From: Flavobacteriaceae bacterium
Lineage (GTDB): Bacteria > Bacteroidota > Bacteroidia > Flavobacteriales > Flavobacteriaceae
NCBI GenBank assembly: GCA_028284005.1
Contig: JANQSO010000007.1
Location: forward strand, 62,001 to 126,000
Direction: 5' to 3'
Length of the DNA: 64,000 nucleotides
Shown here: positions 35,688 through 44,587 of the stretch, piece by piece
How the letters are laid out: every line of letters begins with the position of its first letter
Numbering within the stretch: the first letter of the stretch is position 1
The notes under the pieces: generated by a model
Seen by the model: only the letters and a program-made list of their open reading frames with translations
Told to the model about the DNA's origin: nothing
Database searches by the model: none
Program-made: the position numbers and the translations under genes

Positions 35688-36470
35688 ATACTTTTGTTTT
35701 AAGCGAATCTTGCGATGGTATTTATGCTGAAATCTGGAAACCAGATCCCACATCAATGTGAAAATCTTAGTATAGTCTTCTCCTGTAAGTTTTGCATATT
35801 CGTCACTCATTATCTCCACCATTTCCTTTTTAGGGGTGATCCGGGAAAAGTTCTTAATACGCTCTTCAAACGATAGCGGTTTAAAATCCATACGGTTGAG
35901 GTCTACCAAATAAAAATCATAACGGTCCCCGTTCTTTACAATAAGGGTATTTCCGGGAGAATGGTCCTTGAACAAAATATTGTTCTTATGAAGTTTCCAT
36001 GTAAAAGCGGTAAACTGCCGTAAAATATTCTCATGGTCCGGGTAATCCGGGTCTTCGACCAATTCACGATAGGTAAGGTCATATACCAGGTGCTTGCTTA
36101 TATAGTAACTGTCTTTTAAGCCTATAATATCTGTATTCTCAAAAAAAGCAATAGGCTGGGGTGTTAAGATCCCTTTTTCCAGCAAAACATTACCATAGTT
36201 ATACGAGCGTTCTGCTTTTGATTTGCGAAAGTACTTATATACAATTTTGTTCAACAGATTGGGTTGCCTGAAAGATTTTACATTGACCGTAATTCCGCCA
36301 AGGTCAAACAATTTAATAGTATTGCGTTCTCCATCACCTAAAACTTTTCCTTTAGCCTTAAAATTTGTAATAATGGAAATAATAGCAGTGATATTATGAG
36401 TGAAGTCCTTATGAACTACTCCATCCAGAATAACGTCTTCTTTGTACCTGACTTTTTTCAATCGCTTCAT
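35673..36470 (-). CDS. Kdo kinase-like (InaA/WaaP family) protein
   Basis: The ATG at 36470 (MKRLKKVRYKEDV) gives 265 residues; a further ten-residue extension is possible but less likely. It has a protein-kinase-like fold: LFKDHSPGNTLIV near residue 185 replaces the HRDxxxxN loop, and FYLVDLNRMDF near 203 the DFG motif. Such kinases phosphorylate Kdo or heptose of the lipopolysaccharide inner core. Its setting among core glycosyltransferases agrees with that. It overlaps the WaaE-like gene tail to tail by 15 bases. Confidence 0.85.
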   Translation of the reverse strand: MKRLKKVRYKEDVILDGVVHKDFTHNITAIISIITNFKAKGKVLGDGERNTIKLFDLGGITVNVKSFRQPNLLNKIVYKYFRKSKAERSYNYGNVLLEKGILTPQPIAFFENTDIIGLKDSYYISKHLVYDLTYRELVEDPDYPDHENILRQFTAFTWKLHKNNILFKDHSPGNTLIVKNGDRYDFYLVDLNRMDFKPLSFEERIKNFSRITPKKEMVEIMSDEYAKLTGEDYTKIFTLMWDLVSRFQHKYHRKIRLKQKYLFWR

Positions 36471-36507
36471 TGAATTAATTATACAATTGCAAAAATACAC
36501 TTATTAA

Positions 36508-36540
36508 TTTGTATCCATTTATATAAAAAAGATACCTTTA
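36508..36540 (+). promoter_or_regulatory. Candidate promoter for the GT4 gene
   Basis: TTTG at 36508-36511 and TACCTTTA at 36533-36540 are separated by 21 bases and match the Bacteroidetes pattern with one mismatch in the last base. The TTG start lies 22 bases downstream. Confidence 0.5.
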
Positions 36541-36562
36541 TACTTCTGTAAACACGGCTATT

Positions 36563-37627
36563 TTGAAGCATATCTTTCTTGAAACACATAATATTAAGAA
36601 TCCTTTCACCGGCTTTGGCCAATATAATTTTTATTTACTGAAGGGTCTGTACCATTGCAATGATCCTGAAATAAAATTTACGGTCCATACTCAAAAAAAA
36701 GATTTTCTGAAGACAGCGTTTGGAGACTTCTTCAATTATAAATTCTATATGGGCCTTCGCAGGTATCCATCGCTTCGTATCCGGAAAAAATATGCACTTT
36801 GGCATTCTGTCAACCAAAATACCAAAGTAGAGCCTTACCACGACCTTCCTTATGTTCTCACCATCCACGATGTGAATTTTATTGAAGAGATCTCCAATGA
36901 CCTTACACATCCCCGAAACCTTAGGTTCATTGAGAAATTGAACCGCGCCAATGCGATCACCTATATTTCGGAATATGCCAAAACATCGACCCACAAGTAT
37001 TTTGATGTACCAAATGTACCGGAATATGTGATCTATAACGGAAATCCTTCCGAAGCAGCCCTGGACCTTTCAAATTATACACCGGAAAACAACATAAAAG
37101 AAAAATACCTTTTTACCATTGGGGATTTCTGGGAAAGAAAGAATTTTCACCTGCTGGTACAAATGATGCCTTTTTTAAAGGATTTTAAACTCATTATAGC
37201 AGGAAACAACGATAGGCCTTATGCCGAAAAAGTACGTGCTGCCATTACTCAATTAGACCTGGAAGACAGGGTCACACTTGCCGGAAGGATCACCGATGAA
37301 GAAAAACAGTACCATTTAAAAAATGCAACTGCTTTTGTGTTTCCATCGCTACGTGAAGGGTTTGGCCTCCCCCCTATTGAAGCCATGCGGTTTGGAACCC
37401 CGGTTTTTTTAGCAAATGCTACCTCTTTACCCGAAATTGGAGGCAAAGCTGCCTTCTATTGGAACAACTTCAAGCCGGAAGATATGGCTTCGGAAGTTAT
37501 TAGAGGCCTTGGGGAATTTGAAGCAAACAAAGAAGTTTATACACAAAGGCTGGTTGAACAAGCAGCTTCATTTAATTGGAATACAGCAGCAAAACAGTAT
37601 CTTGAGGTGTATAGATCACTAGTATAA
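36563..37627 (+). CDS. Glycosyltransferase family 4 (GT-B)
   Basis: This 354-residue protein starts with TTG at 36563; no in-frame ATG lies in its conserved N-terminal part (HIFLETHNIKNPFTGFGQYN). The C-terminal GT1/GT4 domain has LFTIGDFWERKNFHLLV near residue 190 and the EX7E nucleotide-sugar motif PSLREGFGLPPIEAM near 261-275. It likely completes the core oligosaccharide made by the neighbouring enzymes. The POT transporter gene follows after 19 bases. Confidence 0.9.
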   Translation: MKHIFLETHNIKNPFTGFGQYNFYLLKGLYHCNDPEIKFTVHTQKKDFLKTAFGDFFNYKFYMGLRRYPSLRIRKKYALWHSVNQNTKVEPYHDLPYVLTIHDVNFIEEISNDLTHPRNLRFIEKLNRANAITYISEYAKTSTHKYFDVPNVPEYVIYNGNPSEAALDLSNYTPENNIKEKYLFTIGDFWERKNFHLLVQMMPFLKDFKLIIAGNNDRPYAEKVRAAITQLDLEDRVTLAGRITDEEKQYHLKNATAFVFPSLREGFGLPPIEAMRFGTPVFLANATSLPEIGGKAAFYWNNFKPEDMASEVIRGLGEFEANKEVYTQRLVEQAASFNWNTAAKQYLEVYRSLV

Positions 37628-37646
37628 TAACCAAAAAAGAGAACTC

Positions 37647-38888
37647 ATGGAATTAATCGCGGGAAAACCGAGCCATACCAAAGAGACATTTTTATATGCT
37701 ACGGCAAAAGGACTGGAAAGGGCTTCTTACTATGGAGTAAGGGCTTTGATCATTATATATATGATCGATGCGGCTATTGGTATGACGCAAGATGAAGCCT
37801 ATCGTTTCTATGGCTGGCTGGCTACCGCCTTGTTAATCTCGGAAATAGTCGGCGGGGTTTTGGGAGACCTGTTAATAGGAAATAAAAGAGCTCTTCTTAT
37901 AGGTGGGAGCTTGCAGGCACTGGGTACATTCGTATTATGCATCCCTTCGGCAATAGGATTATATATTGGGATTGGATTAATTATTATTGGCTCAGGCTTG
38001 TTCACTCCTAATGTCATAGCACAATTTGGAAAAATATACCTGGACAGGACCAAATCGCTGGATGGCGGTTTTACCATATTATATACACTAATCAATATTG
38101 GTGCTTTTTTAGGAGTTCTGGTGATAAGCCTTTTGGGTGAAAAGAATTTTATATACGGATTCGCCTTTGCGGGAATCCTTAGCGTAGTTGCTGTTGTGCT
38201 CCTGTTTTTAGCACAAGACAAGCCAATAGATAGTAGTCTTCATAAAAATGGCTCTGGTTTTAAAGGAGTCTTATACGTTGCTCTGGCCATTATAGTAGTA
38301 TCGTTTTTTTGGGGCATTTACGAACTATTTGGAGGAAGCCTGTATTTTATACAATACGAGCTTTCACAAAACTTCAATATGAATTCATCAAGAAACATAC
38401 TGCAATCCATTGGTTCCGGGGCCACCATCATCATTGGCATTATAGTGGCCATTCTTTGGTCCTTCCTCTATACAAACAGAATTCTAAAGTTAGGAATTGG
38501 TTTTTTAACCATCGCTATAGCAATGGGACTGCTACTTCTTATCCCAGAATATCCGGATGGAAGCAGCATTCCTGTCTTTATTATAGCATTGTTATTTATA
38601 GGTGCCGCGGAGATCATTATTGCACCTACCATTAACTCGATCATCACAAAGTATTCGAACCCAAAATACTTAGCCATTATCTTTAGCGTGGCATTTATAC
38701 CCATTCGGATTTTTTATGTATTATCTGGGTTTATTGCCGAACATACCTATCAATATCCCAAGCTACCTTTTATCATTGGATGTGTAATCTACACGCTACT
38801 ATTTGCCGCACTGATCATCCTCTTTGTGGTACTAAAAAACACAGGGAAAACCCATCTGGCTAACCAATCGCAGAATAATGAACAATGA
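37647..38888 (+). CDS. Peptide MFS transporter, POT/PTR2 family
   Basis: This 413-residue membrane protein has the POT signature near the N-terminus (GLERASYYGVRALIIIYM) and the PTR2 motif region GGFTILYTLINIGAFLG near residue 139. POT proteins import di- and tripeptides with protons. Bacterial members are usually near 500 residues with 14 helices; at 413 this one appears to have 12 helices, so the usual extra pair is probably missing. Its stop overlaps the Sua5-type gene by 11 bases. Peptide substrate is inferred. Confidence 0.82.
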   Translation: MELIAGKPSHTKETFLYATAKGLERASYYGVRALIIIYMIDAAIGMTQDEAYRFYGWLATALLISEIVGGVLGDLLIGNKRALLIGGSLQALGTFVLCIPSAIGLYIGIGLIIIGSGLFTPNVIAQFGKIYLDRTKSLDGGFTILYTLINIGAFLGVLVISLLGEKNFIYGFAFAGILSVVAVVLLFLAQDKPIDSSLHKNGSGFKGVLYVALAIIVVSFFWGIYELFGGSLYFIQYELSQNFNMNSSRNILQSIGSGATIIIGIIVAILWSFLYTNRILKLGIGFLTIAIAMGLLLLIPEYPDGSSIPVFIIALLFIGAAEIIIAPTINSIITKYSNPKYLAIIFSVAFIPIRIFYVLSGFIAEHTYQYPKLPFIIGCVIYTLLFAALIILFVVLKNTGKTHLANQSQNNEQ

Positions 38889-39438
38889 AATAAATAATAC
38901 CCTCGAAATACTAAAAAAAGGAGGCCTCATCCTCTACCCAACAGATACCGTCTGGGGAATCGGATGTGACGCCACTAACGCTGACGCAATTGAAAAGGTA
39001 TTTCAGTTAAAAAAACGAGCCGAAAGCAAATCGCTTATTTGCCTGGTGAATGACTTCAAAATGCTCAACCAATTTGTAGAAGACGTACCGGAGGTTGCTT
39101 ACGATATTTTAAAATATGCGAACAAGCCCACTACGATCATCTATGATGACCCCATTCGCGTAGCGGAAAACCTGATCGCCAGTGATAATTCTCTGGCAAT
39201 TAGAGTGGTACAGGATAGTTTCTGCAAGCAACTCATCAGGAAATTCCGAAGGCCGATTGTTTCAACTTCCGCAAACATTAGTGGTGAAAAAACACCTTTG
39301 ACCTTCCAAGAAATAAGCCCCCAAATTTTGGAAGGCGTGGACTATATCGTAAATTTGCAACGTACAAAAAAAACCGGAAAACCTTCAGCGATCATTAAGC
39401 TGAAAAATGACGGAACGGTTCACGTAATTCGACATTAA
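38878..39438 (+). CDS. Sua5/YciO/YrdC-type threonylcarbamoyl-AMP synthase
   Basis: This 186-residue protein makes threonylcarbamoyl-AMP for the t6A37 modification of tRNAs reading ANN codons. It has the YrdC domain only: LILYPTDTVWGIGCDATN near residue 17, FQLKKRAESKSLICLV near 42 and PIVSTSANISGE near 126. It lacks the Sua5 C-terminal domain, so it is TsaC/YciO-like in length. It overlaps the transporter gene by 11 bases and is followed after two bases by the CCA-adding enzyme, giving a small tRNA-maturation pair. Confidence 0.9.
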   Translation: MNNEINNTLEILKKGGLILYPTDTVWGIGCDATNADAIEKVFQLKKRAESKSLICLVNDFKMLNQFVEDVPEVAYDILKYANKPTTIIYDDPIRVAENLIASDNSLAIRVVQDSFCKQLIRKFRRPIVSTSANISGEKTPLTFQEISPQILEGVDYIVNLQRTKKTGKPSAIIKLKNDGTVHVIRH

Positions 39439-39440
39439 AA

Positions 39441-40868
39441 ATGCACAAACCCCATAACTTTAAAAACGCATTACAACATCCCGTTTTTAAAACCATTTCG
39501 CAGGCAGCTTCAAACCTGGAAGTTGAAAGTTTTGTGATTGGTGGTTATGTACGTGATTATATTTTAAAGCGCGGTGATGCCAAAGATATTGATATCGTTG
39601 CAGTTGGAAGTGGTATCGACCTGGCAAAGGAAGTTTCCCGCCTCCTTCCCGGAAAGCCAAAAGTTTCGATCTTTAAGAACTATGGTACCGCTATGCTAAA
39701 AAGTGGCACTATTGAAATAGAATTTGTAGGTGCCCGTAAAGAATCTTACCGTGAAGACAGTCGGAATCCTGCTGTGGAGAATGGAACTTTAGAAGACGAC
39801 CAGAACAGAAGGGATTTTACCATCAATGCTTTGGCACTAAGCCTGCAAGATTCCAATTTTGGAGAACTTCTTGACCTGTTCAACGGGGTGGAAGACCTAA
39901 AGAACAGGATCATCCGTACACCTCTCGATCCGGATGTAACCTATAGTGATGACCCATTGCGAATGCTACGAGCCATACGATTTGCAACACAATTGGATTT
40001 TAACATCGAAGAAGAATCCCTACGTGCGATCACCCGAAATGCCAAACGTATCGAGATCATCTCCAAAGAACGTATCGTCGATGAGATACACAAGATTTTG
40101 GCATCAGAAACACCTTCAAAAGGATTTGGATTATTGCATAAAACCGGATTGCTCCCTTTTATTTTTCCCGAACTGGTCGCCTTACAAGGCATAGAAGAAA
40201 TTGAAGGACAGCGCCATAAAGATAATTTTTGGCACACCCTGGAAGTAGTGGACAATATTTCGCAGACAACACAAAACCTATGGCTTCGCTGGGCAGCTTT
40301 GCTACATGATATTGGTAAAGCCCCTACAAAGAGATTCGATAAAAAAATTGGCTGGACCTTTCACGGACATGAATTTGTAGGTTCAAAAATGGTCTTTAAG
40401 CTTTTTAAAAGATTGAAAATGCCATTGAACGATAAAATGAAGTTTGTTCAAAAAATGGTATTGATGAGTTCCCGCCCTATAGTTTTGGCAACAGATGTCA
40501 CCGATAGTGCAGTACGTCGCCTCATCTTTGATGCCGGTGATTATGTGGATGACCTGATGACACTATGCGAAGCAGATATTACCACTAAAAACCCGAAAAA
40601 GTTTAAAAAATACCAAAACAATTTTAAATTAGTACGGGATAAGATCGTAGAGGTGGAAGAACGCGACCATATTCGTAATTTCCAGCCTCCGGTAAGTGGT
40701 GAAGAGATCATGGAAACCTTTGGGCTAAAACCATCTCGTGAAATAGGTATTATAAAAGATGCCATAAAAGAAGCTATCTTAGAGGGCGAAATTCCGAATG
40801 AGTATGAAGCAGCCAGGGAGTATATGTTGAAAAAAGGAGCCGAACTTAATTTAACACTAGCAAAATAA
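39441..40868 (+). CDS. cca: CCA tRNA nucleotidyltransferase with HD domain
   Basis: This 475-residue protein adds or repairs the CCA end of tRNAs. Class II nucleotidyltransferase motifs are visible: FVIGGYVRDYIL near residue 30, DIDIVAVG, the RRDFTINALAL motif near 127 and DPLRMLRAIRFATQL near 171. A C-terminal HD domain follows, with RHKDNFWHTLEVVDN and LLHDIGKAP. The HD domain could give phosphatase activity as in E. coli. Its stop TAA shares its last A with the ATG of the heme A synthase gene. Confidence 0.93.
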   Translation: MHKPHNFKNALQHPVFKTISQAASNLEVESFVIGGYVRDYILKRGDAKDIDIVAVGSGIDLAKEVSRLLPGKPKVSIFKNYGTAMLKSGTIEIEFVGARKESYREDSRNPAVENGTLEDDQNRRDFTINALALSLQDSNFGELLDLFNGVEDLKNRIIRTPLDPDVTYSDDPLRMLRAIRFATQLDFNIEEESLRAITRNAKRIEIISKERIVDEIHKILASETPSKGFGLLHKTGLLPFIFPELVALQGIEEIEGQRHKDNFWHTLEVVDNISQTTQNLWLRWAALLHDIGKAPTKRFDKKIGWTFHGHEFVGSKMVFKLFKRLKMPLNDKMKFVQKMVLMSSRPIVLATDVTDSAVRRLIFDAGDYVDDLMTLCEADITTKNPKKFKKYQNNFKLVRDKIVEVEERDHIRNFQPPVSGEEIMETFGLKPSREIGIIKDAIKEAILEGEIPNEYEAAREYMLKKGAELNLTLAK

Positions 40869-41893
40869 TGTATCGTAAATCCATTAAAGCCTCATTGATC
40901 TTAGTGTACCTGGTAATTATAGCCGGAGCAATGGTGCGCATGACGGGCTCCGGAATGGGGTGCCCGGATTGGCCCAAATGTTTCGGATATTATATTCCCC
41001 CCACAGAAGCTTCTGCTTTAGAATGGAAACCCGAAAAGTATTTTGAAAAAGGGAACGTTATTATCAAAGACAAGACCCTAAAGGTTGCAGCCAGTGATTT
41101 TACAACTTCAGAAATATTTAATTCGGACAATTGGCTGGAGTATACAAAACACGATTATGCATCTTTTAATGTCTGGCATACCTGGATAGAGTACGTCAAC
41201 AGGCTATTTGGTGCGCTATCGGGACTTGCCATTTTAATAATGGCACTGCTTTCCTTAAAAAAATGGAGATTCGAAAAAAGAATTACACTGCTTTCCTGGC
41301 TGGCAGTAGTTCTAATAGTATTTCAGGCATGGCTGGGTGCTACTGTTGTTTATTCAGTCTTAGCACCGGTAAAGATCACGATCCATATGCTAATGGCACT
41401 GGTGATCGTAGCCCTTTTGTTATACTTGCTGTACATTTCGAAAGTAGAGCGGAAGAACTACAATGTTTCACAGGGTTATAAGACCGTACTCATATTTGCT
41501 ATTAGTTGTAGTGTCATACAAATAGCCTTAGGGACACAGGTACGGCAGTTTGTAGACGAACAGGTAAGCCTGGTGGGATACGAAGCAAAATCGCAGTGGC
41601 TCACTAATCCTACACTGGAGTTCTACTTTCACAGGACACTTTCCATATTGATCATATTTATTCATATTGCGCTCTGGTACTTTAACAGGGCCTATAAATA
41701 TGGCTTTAAATTGATCAACTTCCTGGTGATCATTTTGGTAGCTGAGGTAATTACAGGTATTACAATGTATTATTTTGATTTCCCGTTCCTGTCCCAGCCT
41801 CTACATCTGGTCTTTGCGGCGTTGCTTTTCGGACTCCAGTTTTATATTGTTTTAGAAGCATTTCAACAAAGAAATGAGTGGAAAAGTTCGTAA
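40868..41893 (+). CDS. ctaA: Heme A synthase, CtaA/Cox15 family
   Basis: This 341-residue membrane protein oxidises heme O to heme A for cytochrome aa3-type oxidases. Visible are VRMTGSGMGCPDWPKCFGYYIPP near residue 19, the paired-histidine helices (WHTWIEYVNRLFGAL, ITIHMLMALVIVALLL, FYFHRTLSILIIFIH, FLSQPLHLVFAALLFGL) and eight membrane spans. An extended loop at about 44-95 between the first two helices is typical of Bacteroidetes. It overlaps the cca stop by one base. Confidence 0.93.
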   Translation: MYRKSIKASLILVYLVIIAGAMVRMTGSGMGCPDWPKCFGYYIPPTEASALEWKPEKYFEKGNVIIKDKTLKVAASDFTTSEIFNSDNWLEYTKHDYASFNVWHTWIEYVNRLFGALSGLAILIMALLSLKKWRFEKRITLLSWLAVVLIVFQAWLGATVVYSVLAPVKITIHMLMALVIVALLLYLLYISKVERKNYNVSQGYKTVLIFAISCSVIQIALGTQVRQFVDEQVSLVGYEAKSQWLTNPTLEFYFHRTLSILIIFIHIALWYFNRAYKYGFKLINFLVIILVAEVITGITMYYFDFPFLSQPLHLVFAALLFGLQFYIVLEAFQQRNEWKSS

Positions 41894-41898
41894 CTTTG
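41891..41898 (+). promoter_or_regulatory. Candidate -7 element for the pRiA4b-like gene
   Basis: TAACTTTG is a full TAnnTTTG match that starts with the ctaA stop codon and lies 18 bases before the ATG at 41917. Confidence 0.4.
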
Positions 41899-41916
41899 TC
41901 GACTAATTTTTAGCGA

Positions 41917-42423
41917 ATGATCTATCGTCTTAGAATAATACTCGACACACACGAAGATGTTTTTCGTGATATCGAAATCGAGGCAGCTGCCTCTCTGGAA
42001 GATTTCCACAACGCGATCACACAAGCCTTTGGTTTTGGAGGGCAGGAAATGGCCTCTTTCTATACCAGCAATGACCTTTGGGAACAAAAAGAAGAGATCG
42101 CTTTGTTTGATATGAGTGAAGAACCCGGAAGTGTCAGGGTCATGAACGAAACCTTCATGGAAGATGTAGTTTCAGAAAAGCAGACCAAACTCATCTATGT
42201 ATACGATTTTTTGAATATGTGGACATTTTTAGTGGAGCTGGCAGAAATTGCCGAGCCACAAATTGGAATGATCTACCCCAACCTCATGTTTGCGCACGGA
42301 GAAATTCCCGAAGAAGCACCCGAAAAAGAATTTGTCGCGGAAGATAGTGATCTTACCGATTTTGACGATGATTTTGACTCTGAAGATTACGACAGTCTGG
42401 ATTTTGACGAAAACTGGAACTAA
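41917..42423 (+). CDS. pRiA4b ORF-3-like protein
   Basis: This 168-residue protein starts with the pRiA4b ORF-3 (IS1096 passenger-like) fold: MIYRLRIILDTHEDVFRDIEIEA, then LEDFHNAITQAFGFGGQEMASFY. The last 30 residues are almost entirely acidic. Despite the plasmid-derived name it is a common chromosomal gene in Flavobacteria. Its function is unknown. It is followed by the NdpA-like gene after 43 bases, which may point to a nucleoid-related setting, but that is weak evidence. Confidence 0.85.
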   Translation: MIYRLRIILDTHEDVFRDIEIEAAASLEDFHNAITQAFGFGGQEMASFYTSNDLWEQKEEIALFDMSEEPGSVRVMNETFMEDVVSEKQTKLIYVYDFLNMWTFLVELAEIAEPQIGMIYPNLMFAHGEIPEEAPEKEFVAEDSDLTDFDDDFDSEDYDSLDFDENWN

Positions 42424-42466
42424 TCCCTTTCCCTTTTAATTTATTAATACTTAGTATACAACCTCA

Positions 42467-43525
42467 ATGATCAACCTATTTACAACACATATTGCTTCGT
42501 TATCTATTCACAGAGTTGGAAACAAAAGCCGAAACGAAGCCATATTCCTTTCTTCCGAACCTTATAAAATGGATGACGAGTTAACACCTCTTCTAAAAGA
42601 ATTCTTTCTGAAACCATTTAGAGATAAAGAAGAGAATTACTTTCAATTTACGCACGAAGCCGACCTGGAATTCAATGAAATATATGCTATTGCCTCAGAG
42701 ATCTTTCAACATCCCGAAAGCATCCATGAGCAAAGTAAAAAAATAACAAAGCACCTTTTTGATCAATCGATACACCCACACATAAAAAGCGGAGAGGTCT
42801 ATATTGCCTATTTGGAAAACATGCAAATTGACAATGAAAAAGTTGACGGAATAGGTATTTTTAAATCTGAACTCAAACAGGAGTTTCTTCAGTTTTCAGA
42901 AAAAGAGAACCAACTGGAAGCTTTTTTACAACAAGGAGTGAACCTCAACAAACTGGACAAAGGTTGCCTGATCTTTAACGTAAAAAAAGAAGATGGCTAC
43001 AAAGTATTGTCTGTGGATAGCAATCGCTACGATGCCCGTTATTGGCTGGAGAGCTTTCTGGGCGTAGACACTTTTGAAGATGAAAATTTCTTTACAAAAA
43101 AGTACTTAAAATTTTGTCAGGGCTTTGCTAAAGACGTGGTTTTTCCAGCCGAAGACAAAAAAGAAGAAGTGCTGTTTATGAACCGTGCCGTAAACCACTT
43201 CGCGAAAAATGACACCTTCGAAGAAACTGCCTTTGTGAATGAAGTGATCGATAATCCGGACCTTATCCCCGAATTTAACCACTACAAGACAGAGAAGGCC
43301 CCCAAATACAGTATTGAGGACCTCACCTCCTTTCCTATTGCCAATACTGCTGTGACCGACGCGAGAAAAAAAATAAAGAATGTGATCAATCTCGATACCA
43401 ACATCCAGATCAAAATGGATTTCATTAACCCGGAAAGTGCCGAAAGGTTTGTTGAAAAAGGATGGGACGAGGAAAAACAGATGTATTACTATCTGGTATA
43501 TTTTAATCAGGAACAAAAAAGCTAG
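42467..43525 (+). CDS. Nucleoid-associated protein, NdpA/YejK-like
   Basis: This 352-residue protein matches the NdpA (37-kDa nucleoid-associated) family in length and layout: an N-terminal IASLSIHRVGNKSRNEAIFLS segment, EDKKEEVLFMNRAVNHFA near residue 225 and INLDTNIQIKMDFINP near 309. E. coli YejK binds the nucleoid and topoisomerases. No membrane segment or signal is present. It ends just before a Bacteroidetes palindromic repeat. Confidence 0.85.
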   Translation: MINLFTTHIASLSIHRVGNKSRNEAIFLSSEPYKMDDELTPLLKEFFLKPFRDKEENYFQFTHEADLEFNEIYAIASEIFQHPESIHEQSKKITKHLFDQSIHPHIKSGEVYIAYLENMQIDNEKVDGIGIFKSELKQEFLQFSEKENQLEAFLQQGVNLNKLDKGCLIFNVKKEDGYKVLSVDSNRYDARYWLESFLGVDTFEDENFFTKKYLKFCQGFAKDVVFPAEDKKEEVLFMNRAVNHFAKNDTFEETAFVNEVIDNPDLIPEFNHYKTEKAPKYSIEDLTSFPIANTAVTDARKKIKNVINLDTNIQIKMDFINPESAERFVEKGWDEEKQMYYYLVYFNQEQKS

Positions 43526-43532
43526 TTCGTTT

Positions 43533-43593
43533 GTCATTCCGAATGAAATGAGGAATCTCTTCAACAAAGATTCTTCGCTACGCTCTGAATGAC
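43533..43593. repeat. Bacteroidetes palindromic repeat (HSERSEES type)
   Basis: GTCATTC at 43533-43539 and GAATGAC at 43587-43593 bound a 61-base element whose inside is largely self-complementary (GAATGAAATGAGGAATCT against AGATTCTTCGCTACGCTC). On the minus strand one frame reads CHSERSEESL, the well-known product of translating this dispersed repeat of Bacteroidetes genomes. It lies between the NdpA-like gene and the ABC transporter operon and could act as an RNA hairpin or transcription stop. It is likely present in many copies elsewhere. Confidence 0.75.
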
Positions 43594-43681
43594 ATTTTTC
43601 TTCAAACAATAATTCCAACCTATTGTAACGAATTCTCTTTTGGTTCGTCATACTTTTAACTTTTAACCAAAAAAGATTTTT

Positions 43682-44581
43682 GTGCAATCCATACTCACCA
43701 TTAACAACCTTACAAAGAAATTTGGCCCCATTACAGCGGTCAAAGACTTGTCATTTACAATTGAAAAAGGAAACGTCTACGGTATCTTAGGGCCCAACGG
43801 AAGTGGTAAATCCACGACACTGGGAATTGTTTTGAACGTGGTCAACAAAACCAACGGAGATTTTCATTGGTTTGACGGTTCCGGTTCCACACATGAAGCT
43901 CTCAAGAAAGTAGGGGCCATTATCGAGCGCCCCAATTTTTATCCGTATATGACAGCGGTCCAGAACCTGGAACTGGTATGTAAGATCAAAGGAGTCTCTA
44001 CAGAAAAAGTGGAAGAAAAACTGGAAATAGTTGGGTTGACAGAACGCAAGAACAGTAAATTCCGAACTTTTTCCTTAGGAATGAAACAGCGTCTGGCGAT
44101 AGCTTCGGCATTGTTGAACGACCCGGAAATATTAATTCTTGACGAACCTACAAACGGTTTGGACCCACAAGGAATCCACCAGATACGACAGATCATTAAA
44201 AAGATCGCTTCAGAAGGAACCACCATCCTTCTGGCCTCTCACCTTCTGGATGAAGTGGAAAAGGTATGTACGCACGTAGTGATCCTTCGCAAAGGGGAAA
44301 GCCTGTATACCGGTAGTGTGGACGGGATGAATGCCAGTCACGGTTTCTTCTTGCTTCGCAGCAGTGATATGGACACGCTGCAGTCCGTTTTGGAAGGACA
44401 TACCTCCTTTGGAGATATTAAAAAAGAAGGCGATCTGTTAGTAGCCTATTTAAATGAAGCTATGGACAGTTCAGAATTGAACCAGTTACTTTTCGATAAA
44501 GGCATTACCCTTTCTCATTTAGTAAAACGAAAAGAAAGCCTTGAAGAACAATTCCTAGAACTTACCAAAAAACAAAACTAA
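43682..44581 (+). CDS. ABC transporter ATP-binding protein
   Basis: This 299-residue ATPase begins with GTG at 43682. It has Walker A GPNGSGKST (37-45), the signature FSLGMKQRL near residue 123, Walker B ILILDEPTNGLDP near 142 and the H-loop LLASHLLDEVEKVC. The extended C-terminal part after about 220 resembles BcrA/NatA-type exporters of drugs, lantibiotics or ions. A TTTTGGTT/AACCAAAA inverted repeat (43638-43672) and a GATTTTTG box lie directly before the start. The permease gene follows after six bases. Confidence 0.93.
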   Translation: MQSILTINNLTKKFGPITAVKDLSFTIEKGNVYGILGPNGSGKSTTLGIVLNVVNKTNGDFHWFDGSGSTHEALKKVGAIIERPNFYPYMTAVQNLELVCKIKGVSTEKVEEKLEIVGLTERKNSKFRTFSLGMKQRLAIASALLNDPEILILDEPTNGLDPQGIHQIRQIIKKIASEGTTILLASHLLDEVEKVCTHVVILRKGESLYTGSVDGMNASHGFFLLRSSDMDTLQSVLEGHTSFGDIKKEGDLLVAYLNEAMDSSELNQLLFDKGITLSHLVKRKESLEEQFLELTKKQN

Positions 44582-44587
44582 CTCGCC

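Noticed and set aside
37647..38888. A truncated or frameshifted transporter gene
   Set aside because: The POT-type protein is short for the family, but start, signature motifs and end look normal, and the downstream gene overlaps naturally.
43638..43672. TTTTGGTT/AACCAAAA inverted repeat as a terminator
   Set aside because: The loop is long and it is followed by A, not T; I only mention it as a possible site near the ABC operon start.
43106..43687. A 193-codon minus-strand frame containing CHSERSEES
   Set aside because: It is antisense to the NdpA-like gene and runs through the palindromic repeat; the HSERSEES string is the usual translation of that repeat, not a protein.
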